Shown piece by piece: positions 50,401 through 61,800 of a stretch of 64,000 nt of DNA. Position 1 is the stretch's first letter. Each line of letters opens with the position of its first letter. Location of the stretch: positions 22,650,591 to 22,714,590 of the forward strand of contig CM119265.1 in the NCBI GenBank assembly GCA_051294375.1. The letters run 5' to 3'. The position numbers were made by a program, and so were the translations under genes. Source of the DNA: Paraspadella gotoi. Its lineage: Eukaryota > Chaetognatha. A model generated the notes under the pieces. The model was not told the origin of the DNA and did not search any database. It worked only from the letters and a program-made list of their open reading frames with translations.

Positions 50401-52110
50401 AGAAGAAGTCAAAAAGTCTTTGGTTCCCGCAGTGAAAACCTCTATGGAACCCGTCAAGAACATGGTTCAGGTTCGGCCGTTGGAGCTATAGCGGCCACTT
50501 CCGTCTCTTACTCTTTTCATTTATTCTTTGCGCTTCCGTTTCCTACTTTGTTTCATTTACGTATGTCTCTTTACTTTTAGACGGAACTGTCTCAGAAACT
50601 GACGACGACGGATCACGCATTGCGAGAAAGTGTTTCGAAGATGGTCCGTTCGCGACAAGCGGTCGAAGCCATCGGTCAAGCCGCTGGACAGGCGCTCCAA
50701 GCCCCTATTCAGGTAAAATTTTTTTTTTTTTATAATTATTTTTTTTTTTTTTTTTTTTTATTTCAGTCAGTAATTTTTTTGGTTTGATTTCCCTTTCAGG
50801 CGTCCTACCAAGAGGCTTTTAAAAACCACGTGATTCCAGTATTTGAGAAAGCTTGCAACAACATGTTCTTACAGATAAACGGATCTTTTCAAAAAGTAAG
50901 TCATTATTCTAAAATAACCTTGTGATAAGAGATTAGCAAAGAGAATTTGTTTTTGTTTCAACAACGATTTTATTTATTATAAGTCAAAATGTCAAAAATA
51001 TGCTTATGAAGACTCGTACTCGAGTCGAAACATGTCTGTCTCATAATAAATAAAATCGTTGTTGAAACAAAAACATTCTTTTTGCTAAAAAGTAAGTCAA
51101 ATTTTGGTAAGACCATATCGTTATTAGAAAAAGAATCTTTTATCAATTTTTTTAGGGTACCCGAGAATACATGCAAAACATGGAAAAGGAGTTGACTTCA
51201 CTTCGTAAAAAGCACCTTGATCAAAGGGACCCCATCGTTAGCCAGCTTCAAGCAATGTTGGAGGAACTGACTAAATCTCAGCAGCAGTTGTTGCAGACGA
51301 ATCAGGAAATCATTCAGGCGACCCTTAATCACAACATGGAACAACTCCATCTTACCATTCAGGTAAGAGACACTATTCGTTGCATTCATTATCTCTTCCA
51401 CATTTCGTCTAACCCCTCTGCCCTCCACAGGCCAGTGTCCGTGATTGCGTTCAACATTCGGTCAAACAAGAATTCAACGAAGCCCTGACGCATCACCACG
51501 CGCAGCTGGCTGCTATGATCCAGTCCACCGACCACTCGGGTCTTCTGCGGGCGTCGGCCCCGACTCCGGTCGTCGGCGGATCGACGCACGATCACCTCGA
51601 TCCGCAATCGGTCGTGCGCTCTCTTCTCCGAAAGGGCGAAATCAACGCCGCCTTCAAGACGGCCCTCTCCACGGCCGACCTCAGCGTCGTTACCTACCTG
51701 TGCACGAAAGTCAACCCCCGAGAAGTCTTCGCCAGCAGTTCCGGGGCGCCATGTCCGCTAACCCAACCGGTCATCCTCTCCCTCGTGCAGCAACTCTCCG
51801 CCGATTTGGCGGGATCGGATCACGCCGACCTCAAACTCGATTTTCTGAAGGAAGCCATCATAGCTCTGGATGCGTCTCACCCTGTCACCTCGGAACACCT
51901 CAACACGATCCTGCCCACGATCATTCAGAACTTGCAGGTTAAACGCGTAGTTTATCGCTACATAATGAATAATATTTTTTTTTCCATTTTCACTTTTAAC
52001 CTGAATCTACTCGGATGTCACTTTCGATCCTTCAGGCATACATCACGAATTTCCCGGAAAACAAAAACTCGAAGATTGTTTTGATGATGGCCAAGTCTCT
52101 CCTCAATTGA
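44474..52110 (+). CDS. EDC4: enhancer of mRNA-decapping protein 4 (Ge-1/HEDLS)
   Basis: A P-body scaffold that links DCP1 to DCP2 and stimulates mRNA decapping. The N-terminus from 44474 (MDSAVADNEAATQHLKSLLN) leads into WD40 repeats: VKIKPVVNYDFEHRYYHGDMVAVHPQ, VRVISRRSSDRLLLKGFQGRVTDLNF, SQPITAATFAPDGTALATASEDGEVKFFQ, RCLHQWKPHDGRPVSTLIF, and ITGCDHNSEIKLWSCETW. A long Ser/acidic linker follows (about 46920-49650), with an Ala-rich run and DDDEDD stretches at about 48790-48950. The C-terminal helical region has coiled coils (about 49760-51420) and the Ge-1 C-terminal domain VVRSLLRKGEINAAFKTALSTADLSVVTYLCTKVNP, ending MMAKSLLN with TGA at 52108-52110. One intron (from 50896) carries a hammerhead foldback element that duplicated the donor. 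Linker exon borders are approximate. Confidence 0.94.
50904..51086 (+). mobile_element. hammerhead-bearing foldback element on an EDC4 splice donor
   Basis: A 183-bp insertion is flanked by a 13-bp direct duplication AAAAAGTAAGTCA at 50891-50903 and 51087-51099. Perfect 32-bp arms (50949-50980, 51043-51074) extend imperfectly outward to about 50933 and 51086. They enclose a plus-strand hammerhead-like motif. The plan is the same as at 34977-35149. The left duplication overlaps the exon end and its GTAAGT donor, so the insertion copied the 5' splice site to 51092. The intron acceptor is at about 51154, leaving the exon-proximal donor intact. Confidence 0.75.
51003..51036 (+). ncRNA. hammerhead ribozyme-like motif, copy 3 (core mutated)
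   Basis: CTTATGA, an extra A, perfect stem II GACTC/GAGTC with a GTACTC loop, GAAAC, AT, GTC. The G5 position of the conserved CUGAUGA is T here. Since G5 is required in known hammerheads, this copy is probably inactive. Structure and spacing otherwise equal copies 1 and 2. Confidence 0.6.
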
Positions 52111-52857
52111 TTCAGCTTACCATCTTTTTTTTCGTTGCGTTTTTGACTCGTGAATTACGTAAATAGACGTAGTTCAGTAGCTTTATACTGAAATAATGTG
52201 TCGCTTTGTGAACAAAAGTGATTTGTTATTGACTTTCTCTTGACAACTTATCCACTGTGATTGATAGGGAAAAAATTGTGCGATTCACCGGTCGGTGGTC
52301 CTCCCCTATTAATTTTTATATTGCTCTTTTTTTGTTTCTTTTTTTAATTTAAAATTTGTTTATTGATTTATTTTGTTAACCGATGTTTATTTTGTTTTCT
52401 TTCGATGACAAGATCGTCATCGAGGGCGTTGACCACAGCATAATGCATATCGTTTAAAAAATCGCAGTTTTTTAGATTGTGCCCCAGCATTATATAATAC
52501 TAATTCGTATCTGGGAGGCTTCCCGTTTCTTTAATTTCGATTTTCTTTTTATACTTTCTCGCCACGTATAATGGACGCGATCAGCTTAGTAATCAAGGTT
52601 TCACTTTTATTACGATGACGGAACAATCACGCCGGTCTCTTGAGATAAAAAAAATAAAGCTTTAAGTTTAGACATCAAATTTCTTTGTCTTGCAGCGAGG
52701 ATAAAAAGCCCGAATCCTCAAACGCCCCGATAAAATTTATGTACACTCGAGGTTTGCTTTTCAAATGGAAACTTCTATGAAATATATACATTTAATTTAC
52801 TGTAACGATGACGCTATTAACAAAAAACTGAAGGGATAGGGATCTTTCCCAGCGGCC
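52111..52857. other. EDC4 to VPS13D spacer
   Basis: About 750 bp, AT-rich, T-rich near 52320-52420. Presumably the EDC4 3' UTR and VPS13D promoter. No gene, repeat or structure is recognised. Confidence 0.6.
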
Positions 52858-55800
52858 ATGTTCGAAGGGTTCGTGGCCTGGGTTCTCAATACGTACATCG
52901 GGGCCTACGTCGATGATCTCAATACCCAGGATTTGTCCTTCGGGATTTTGCAGGGTGAGCTGAAGGAATTTGAATTAAACATTCTTCGAGGTTAATTTCA
53001 TCTTTCTTATCTTTTGCTAAACCCTTTTATCTCCCCCGCTTTTCTGCGGATCTGATTCTGCAGGTTTTTTCGAGCTGCACAATCTCCCACTGAAAAAAGA
53101 TGCTCTCCGCAAGTTGGATCTTCCAGTTGAGATCAAGGCGGGAGTCGTGGGCAAGATACGCTGCGAGATTCCTATCCGGGCCCTTCGATCCGAGCCATGG
53201 ATCATTTCGGTGGAAGGTTAGAACAGAGCTGCTTTTGAGATGACAAGAAAAAACGAATGTCGTTTATTTAGGACTGTGTAGAAGAATGTTCTAAGAATTA
53301 AAAAGCGATTTGTGCTTTGAACGGATTTTTCGCATTATTCCTCAAGGAGTCTATTTGGTAGCTGGTCCGCCCAGACGTCCCCCCGCTCGTGACGATGCCG
53401 AAGATGACCCCCATGCGGCGGGAACTCTCTCCGGAGAAGAGGAAGAAAAGACTGGAGACATGGAAAAAAAGAAGGCTCTTCTCGCCGCCCACGAGGCCAA
53501 ATGGACGGCGGAAAACAGTCAAGAAGGCGAGTTTAGTACATATAATTCCGTTTGATTCGAGGTGAAAATTAATCTAAGGCGTTGTTTGCGTTGAGCAGGC
53601 TCTAAACAGGCCGAGGCGTCTTCTTCGTCTTGGTTTTCTTTCGGAACGGCCATGGTGGCGAACATCGTCGAGAACATACAGCTGGACATCCTCGATATCC
53701 ACGTCAGATACGAAGGTTTTATGACTTTAATTTTTAAGGCGTAAGACGCGCTTCACTTTCTATGTACTCTACGTACTCACTTTTTTTATCGTATTTTCCC
53801 CCGGGTTTTCAGACGATGTCAGCGATCCTTCTCGAAAACCATTCGCCTTTGGCCTCACCATTCGCCAACTCAGTACCAAAAGTAAGTCTCGATCACTTTT
53901 TTTGTGGCTTTTATTTTGTTTTAACTTTTATGAATCAATTGGTTAAAAGTAATTTCTTCCCTCACAGGCACGGACGTTAACTGGTCCCCGCAATTCGTCT
54001 CCCATGCAGCGACGGACATCATGCATAAAATATGGCGCCTCGATGATTTTTCCGTCTACCTTGACTCCGACGTGGAACTGATCGTTCCCGTTGGCTCCTC
54101 GTCGGAACCGGGAGACGAAAATGGCGAGATTTTGGCCTCCCCGAAGCAGCTCGTCCAGAGGATGAGAGAGCTGGAGTCAAAAGCAGTGTCCGGCTCCAAA
54201 CCCCACTCGTACGTTCTGGGTCATATCAGCCTCGAAGCGAAATTAAAACGAAACATATCAGAGCTTCCGCTCAAACATAGGTAATTCGCGGTCGTCGAGG
54301 ATGAGTTCATGGTTCCTTCAAAGTGTACATTCAATTATTTAGCTTCATTTCGCTTTGCTTGCCAGAACCTCTCCTCGAATCAACTGTGATATAAACTTGG
54401 AACATTTTACGATATCCTACACCGAGAAGCAGCACCGCCTCCTCCACGGCGTCCTCCGCGAACTTGAACGCAACAACCGCGCCTGGCGCTTTCGGCACCG
54501 GCGTCCCTGTTGCTCCGTCCTCCACGACCCTCGACGATGGTGGCGCTTCGCCATCGAAGCGCACTTGGATCGCATCCGGGAAAGGGACGAGCGGAGAACC
54601 CGAGACTTCATACTCGGACGGGCAAAGAGCAACGTGCTCTACGCTCGGGGCTACGCCCAAAAACTGACGTCTTACTACGGGACTGACTATTATTTGAGGC
54701 CGACGATGGAGGTTGTGGAAAAGGACTACTCCTTCGACGAGATCCGCGTCTTGCGAGAGGCTGTTCACGACCGAATAAGGAGAGACAAGAAAAGGGCGGC
54801 GACCAGGGTTAAAAAAGGAGGAAAGGCTGAGAGCGCAAATTTGGCAGCGGCGATGGCGGAGGAAACAGAGGCGGATTCAGTTCTCAGTGACGATCGCGCT
54901 CAGGCGCCCAATCCAGAAACGGCTCAGGTCGGCTGGATACAATGGGCCTTTCCTTCTTGGGGCGGGTGGGTGTCGCAAGATCCTGTTCCTCCTCTGGAAT
55001 GTCCTTCGCCTTCCAAGACTTCATCATCCGCGACGACTGCAGAAGAGGCCGAGCGTATCATAGAAGAGGAAGTGTGGCATATGGTGTCGGAGACGAGCGC
55101 CGAGAGCGCTTCTCTCTTCAAAAAAGACGTCGTCTTCGCCCATATAAACTTTTCCCTCGATGCTGGAACCATTCAACTCATCGGCGACAGGTCGACCTTC
55201 TCGACTTTAGATAAACACGGCCCTCCGTCTGGCCCGGCGCCCTCTTCCCAAACTGTTCTCGTCAAGTTCGACTTTTGCGACGTCGCCGTCGTCATGGAAT
55301 CGCGTCCCCGCACAGCGTCGTCATTCTTCTCTCTGCGTCTCGGAAGCGTCCTCCTGCAAGACCACTTGACCTCGCGGGCGCTCTATCCGGTTCTCGTGCA
55401 GTCGCAGGCGGCATCGCGAGCCGCCAAATCGCTCGGAGTCCGTCCCGGCGCCGGTGGGACCACGATGGGCGCCAGTTTGCCCAGGTCCGGTTCTGGGATT
55501 CGTCTTTCCGACCTCCGACCCTTGGAGGAAGAAGCGGCGAGTCAAAAAGAAGTTGACCCGCTTTTCGAATTCGTTTTCGAGAAGAGGCCGTTTTCTTCCA
55601 ACGCGCACTACGCTTTGCAGGTTTGGAAACCTACTGGATTTTCAATTTATTTTAGAAAATCTCATTCTCATTTACTCTTTCCTCCTTTCCCGTCTCCAAG
55701 GTTCGGACTAAGGCGATCGACATCGTTTACAATCCTCAAGTCATCCGCTACTTTTTCGCCAACTTCCTCCTCGCCCCTTCGATCCTCCTTCCGGACGAAG

Positions 55801-58800
55801 TGTTGTCGGAAGGGTTCGCACGGGCGCACGGGATGTCTGAAGGTCTAAGTCGCCTCGCCCTTCGCCGATACCAACTCCTCAAACGTCAGACCAAAGACGA
55901 ATTGCGTCACACCGTCGATCGACTCTTCGCCGGTGAAAGTCGGGAGACTCTGGGAAAGCGATGGGACGTGCATTTGGACATCTCCGCGCCGGTCATATTC
56001 CTGCCGGATAAATTCAGTGGAGACGTTGCCGCGATGGTACCGGGCAAGGATAAAGGCGTGGCGGAGACGGCTTCTCAAGCGACGGTGGTTGTAGTTGACC
56101 TGGGTCGTTTGAAACTCGATAATTATTGCCCGAACATTGTGGAGAAAAAAAATGAAATGCCGGAGGCGCCGGTTGAAGAAAAAGAGAAAACCAAAACGGA
56201 GACTGAGGCTGACGTGAGCGACGATGACGACGACGACGAAGACTTTTTGACGCCGATGTCGACGCCTCCAAGAACGCCGCCTAACTTGGAGGAGATGCAG
56301 GTCTCGGCTTCCACGACGACGACGACGGGAACGTTCGTTAGTCCGATGGAAGCTCCGTGTGGCCCTAGCGCGTTCGTTTCCCCCGCTTCCGAAGTCTCTC
56401 GTGTCTATTCTCCCTCCGTCGACAAGGAGCGTTTGACGGACGACGCGCTGCGGGAGAGAATCTATGACCGATACATCCTTCATCTCTCTCAGCTCCAGAT
56501 CCTCGTTGGCCGCGCCAAGGACGTCTTCGGCCTTAAAGCCCAGCGATCGTCGACGCCCAAATCCACGCCTCACTCGACGCCGATGCATATCGTGGATCGA
56601 TTCTCCATCTCTTTAACACTCGAGAGACGTCTTTTTTACACCTCCGACCCGACCTGGCCCAGCGTCACCATTTCCGGAACGCTGCCTTCTCTCGTCTTTC
56701 ACGCCAACGAGCAAAAGGTTGGAGGATAAAAAAGTTATGGGTTTCAATTTCAGTTCACTTAACCGAAGCATATAAACTTATAATTGCTTTCAGGTAAAAG
56801 CCATGCAAATGTGCTTGTCAAAATTGAGTTCGTCCGAAAGTTCGTCAGCCCCTTCTACTCCAACTTCTGTTCCTGAAAGACAAAAATTCGGAGGTAATAT
56901 AGGAGTGGGACTCAGGTTATGAATTATATATTATTTGTTACTTATATCTTCAGTGATAGTGCTCGCGCTGCCTTTCTAGTTTACCTGAGATTTATTACAT
57001 TAGCTAAATAACTAAATACAAATAAAAACATAATTTATCTTTATTATTATAATTATTGTTTATTTAATACAACTATTCAACACTTAATACATTGTGCAAG
57101 GACTTCAGAGATATGGGACTCTAACATGAGAGTACTTCCCTTGATCCAAGCTGACCATTGATTTCACCTTTGAATAATAAAGTATTTATGAGTTATGAAA
57201 AGGTCAGCCAGGATAGAGATAAACTCTCAATCATTAATGACATAATTAATCTATCAAATTATCACAAAATTATCTATGAATCAATTAAACTACTAAACAA
57301 TATAGAAAAGTAATGTAAAATCCAATTATATGCCTATAAATATTACAGTACAAAAATCAATTGGACTTAAAATGATTTACTACTATATGCAAATGAGATT
57401 GATGAAATCTCAATCTCATTTAGTATTATTCTAAGAATGTATCTCTTACAGTAAGCTTTTATAATATATTTTTATATTGGTTGTACCAATTTCATAAATT
57501 TAAATATTTATTTTTCTCTTTAAAAAGGCGATGTCAAACAGGGATCGACTTCTTTTTACAATGATGCTTCACTCTCGAAAAGTTTTATCAGCTTAAGGTA
57601 GTTCTTATTCAAATGTGATTGATGAATACTCTATCTCTTTTCGTTTAACCATCGTCTCGTGTTTTTCTTTGTCTAGCAAAACAGTCGACCGCGAAGTAAT
57701 GAAGGAATCCATTTTGGTTTTGGCGCAATTCAGCATTAGCCAAGTCTCCTTGGAGATCCAATCTCTGGGACGATCCATCTCCGAGTTGCAGGTTTAATAA
57801 TTTTCTGATCTATTAAATTGATTTATTTTAATTAAAATTAATTAATTAATTAAATAAAATCCCCGTTCCTAGATTTATGGCGTCTCGTCGCAATTTCAAA
57901 AGCGACCCTACGACACCAGCGTTAATCTCTCCGTCCAAGGTCTTCTTGTCGTCGACGCGATGCAGACCTTCGGCCGGGACTACGAGCTTCTGGTGGCCAG
58001 TCACAAGAACCTCTTCATGGATTCGCGATCCGGCACCATCCACGACAGCCCCATGTCTCCGCCGGGAACGCCGGATCAATCCTCGGTCACCGGCGCCGGA
58101 TCCCTCTGGAGTGGAGCATTCAAAATACCTTATTTGGGAGACGTATTCAGCGGAGTGGGCGGGTCGCAGACGGGATCCTCGAGAGGATCCGCGCAAGATT
58201 CTCCGGATCTCGGAAAATCCCATCCGTGGAGAATGAGTTCCGGTAAAGAATGTTCTTTTAATAAGATTTTTTATTGTTTCTCTCAATTTTAAATTTTCTC
58301 TTTGCCCAGGTTCGTCCGGGATGGCGAGTCCTCTCCGGGCCTCTCGACCAAACTCGCTTCCGTCGAATTCGCCTCGACCATCCTTGTCTTTCCCGCCGAA
58401 TCCTTTCTGTCCGACGGAGAACAACAAAGACGCTCTTATCTCCTTCGAATATATGGACGTCTCACCATTTTGTCCGACCAATACGGGTGAGGAAAGATAA
58501 CGATTTGTTCTTCTCAGAAAATCGTCATCATGTCGATATATTCTTTTCTTTTTTTTTAGACAATGAATGCCTCCACCTAGTCTCCGTTCAATTCAACACC
58601 CTTGATATCATCGCCAATCAAGAGACTTTTATGGAGCTCGTATCTTTTGTAAATCGTACTTTTGGTGGCGAGCCAGAAACAAAAGAGGCGTCGAAAAGTT
58701 TTCCGGGAGAAGATGTTACCGACTCTGCGGCGGCGCCTATCTTTTCGGCCGATTCGACCGATAATTATTCGCGGGAATTCGACGGCCTGACCCATCGTTT

Positions 58801-61800
58801 CGAGTTGACGGCGGATTTCCGTCGTCTCAATGTCCTCCTTATGCGCATCGATAAATCCACTTCCGCTCGACAGGAATCTTCATCATTTATGTCGTTGGAC
58901 TATCCTCGCCAAGAGGCCCACAAGGTGGCGACATTGACATTGGCCGAGGCGCGATTCCGCGCCTCTCACGGCACTGAATCCATAATCGTCGAGGGTTCTC
59001 TGGGCGGACTCAACGTTTGCGACCTGACGCCCGCCTGCGGACGCTACTTTAAAGTCTTTCATGTGGGGCTCGATGCCGCCAGAGGCTCCCCGAGGGCACA
59101 GGAGGGACAAGCTCGTCGGAAGCGGTCGACTTCGTCACCGGATTCGGAAGATCAAAACGATCAGGCCTTTCATTTCTTGCTCTCCTACAGCAAACTCCCC
59201 TCGGAGTTGCCCGCCGTCGCGCAGCCGGACGAGAGTGTGGAGATTCGAGTCGACGTCGCCTCAGTTTGCTACACTCACTCCCCCCGCTTTTTGAAGGAAC
59301 TTAACGAAACGGCCAAAGATTTTCAAAACTATATTCAAAAATTTAAAGATTCTCTCCGGAGTGCCGGCGCCCGAGTCGCTCGAGACATTGTGTCGAGGAA
59401 AATTGACTTGCTGGGAAAGTCATTTGTCGGCGATCCTATTGGCCTGTGGACTCCTTCAAAGTTGCTGCGTGGAACCAGCGTGGGAGACAGTTCGTTGCTC
59501 GATGCCAGCTTGTTTCACGTCCCTCGAAACGCCGGGGATGAGGGTCCCGGGAATGAAATGGATGAAGTGACTGGAAGCGAAGAAAAGTCTTTAAGATTTA
59601 ATATCGATGCGGTTCTCCAAACGCCGGTCATCGTCATCCCTCGAACGCCTAAGTCGCCGGAAGTTCTCATGGCGCATTTGGGACGAATCAACTTGAAAAA
59701 CTCTTCCGAGGCGAAGACCGAACGTCAGAATTCATGTGAACAAAAACAACTCTTCGATGGTCGCGCGGCGCCGAATGATTCTTCGTTTTCGGCCTCTAAC
59801 TCTGCCGTCGACCGAGTGCATATCGCTGTCAACGATATGAACCTCGCCGCGGTCAACATTGACGAACTTCTTAAGAGCGACGTCGACGATGAATTCGGAG
59901 GAGACTACATCGTCGCCGCCATCCTTAACACAAACATAGGATTCGCCCAGAAGTGCCTTGGAAAGCCTATCCTCCACGATACCGGTTTTGTCCTCGACGT
60001 CAACAAGTTGTCGAACGGCAATGAAGATTTTAACGAGACGGGATCTTCGGAAATACCAGGTTCTAGCGGCGCCTCCGAGTATCACGTGGTCGGCGAGATT
60101 CTCGGCCCTCTCAAGATCGTCCTTTCTAAAGAGATTTACGAGCAAATTCTCCAAACTGTTGATCACTTGACCTACGACGATTACGACGAGCGTCTGGCCG
60201 CTCTGCGTGGGAAAGTCGACGGGACTTCCGTTGCGGAAGGCGTTCCCCGCGACGACATCTCTTCAGCCTACGATCTTTCTCTGGCTCACGCCAGCAACGA
60301 CGTCGTCAAAGTAGCTTTCAAGATGCCCGTCTTTCAAGTGGAAATAAAAGGAAATTTTGGCGCCGACGGGGAGATGAGCCTGGTCGAGTTTAACTTCGAA
60401 GAGTTCAGCGTCGTCGCGGAGAAGACGGAAAAATACTTGACGGCCTTCGAGGTCGAGTTGCGGCGGTTGCACGCGGAGGATCTCACACAGGAAAAGTTTT
60501 CGCCCAGTCGTTTCTTTCTCCGTTCATTAGAAGGAGGAGGAAGCGCAGGCGGCGTGGATAAGTTTCGCCATCGCGGTGGAAACAAAAGAGATTCTCGTCG
60601 ACGGTCGACAGAACCGCAGTGGATTCAAACTTCATCGAAGTCCATCGGCGGTGACGTAGATAGCGTTGCCTACCTGTCGACATCGTGTCCCAACGCTTCG
60701 CTTCAAATCCAGCATCGATCCGTCTCGTCCTCTCTTCCCGACAAGCTCGAGTCGCTCTCCTCCATGCGGGCGTCCATGAACCGCGTTGGCCGGCGACAAA
60801 TGCACTTTTCCGATCGGCGAAGCCTTAAGGGGGGCGTGGTGGTCAAAGGTGCCGCCTCGTCGATTGGCCCGAACATGATGGAACCACAGACGCCTCCGCC
60901 GTCTCCGACGGTCTTGACAGCGTCGAAGAGGGCGTCTGTAGAAAAGATTAAGGTAAAGATTGGGAATTTTCTATTTTAAGTTTTTTTGTCTTGGGGTCAA
61001 AACAAACTACAAAAAATTAGTTTTGATGCAATTAATAACAATAACCAAATGTACGTACATAGAAAAGAATGAACAGTTCAGAAAAGGAATTCGGTCAAAT
61101 ATTGATTAGCAAATCATGATATTAGAGATCAAATTTGGTTTTAACTTATATAAAATTATATTTACAGAGAGATTCGTCGCCGGTAAATCTCGCTCACATC
61201 AAAGTGCGCCTAGTAGATAAAAAGCACGCCGAAGTGTCATCGGAGCGATTCCACAGTATGCACCGCGACATCGATGCCCACTTCAACGCTGTCGAAGCCA
61301 ACATCAACCTCCAGACTCTGGTCGTTCTTCTGGATTTCTTTGGGCTGGGCGCTACCGTTCTCGATCAGGACGAGTTGGATCGCGCCAAGAGCGATGTCGA
61401 TGACGTCACCAATTCGTCCAGCGACTGGAAACAACAAGACTTTACTAACACGGCGTTTCGACTGGAGGTCAAATCCCTTTCGCTGTTGATGTGCAAACCA
61501 GAGTACAAAATCGCCGCCGCTCGCGTTTTTGAGTTGACGGTGCGAGCTGAGAACAAATGGGGAGACACTCGCGTTGACGGGAATCTCGGATCTTTCTCCA
61601 TTACAGACCTCACTCCGCACGGAAGTCGTCTTTACCCGCAGAGGTTCTCTACGATGGGACAGCAAGCCTTGGAATTTTATTTCTACAAATATGGACAACC
61701 GGATCCCGAGCACGTCCTGCGTCCTATCGACATGTCCTTAAAACTGCGCATGTCCCAAGTCCGTTACGTATTCACCCATCGCTTCACCATGGAAGTGGTG

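Noticed and set aside
55845-56588. 247-codon minus-strand frame opposite VPS13D
   Set aside because: Arg-rich shadow of the coding strand; the plus strand matches VPS13D throughout.
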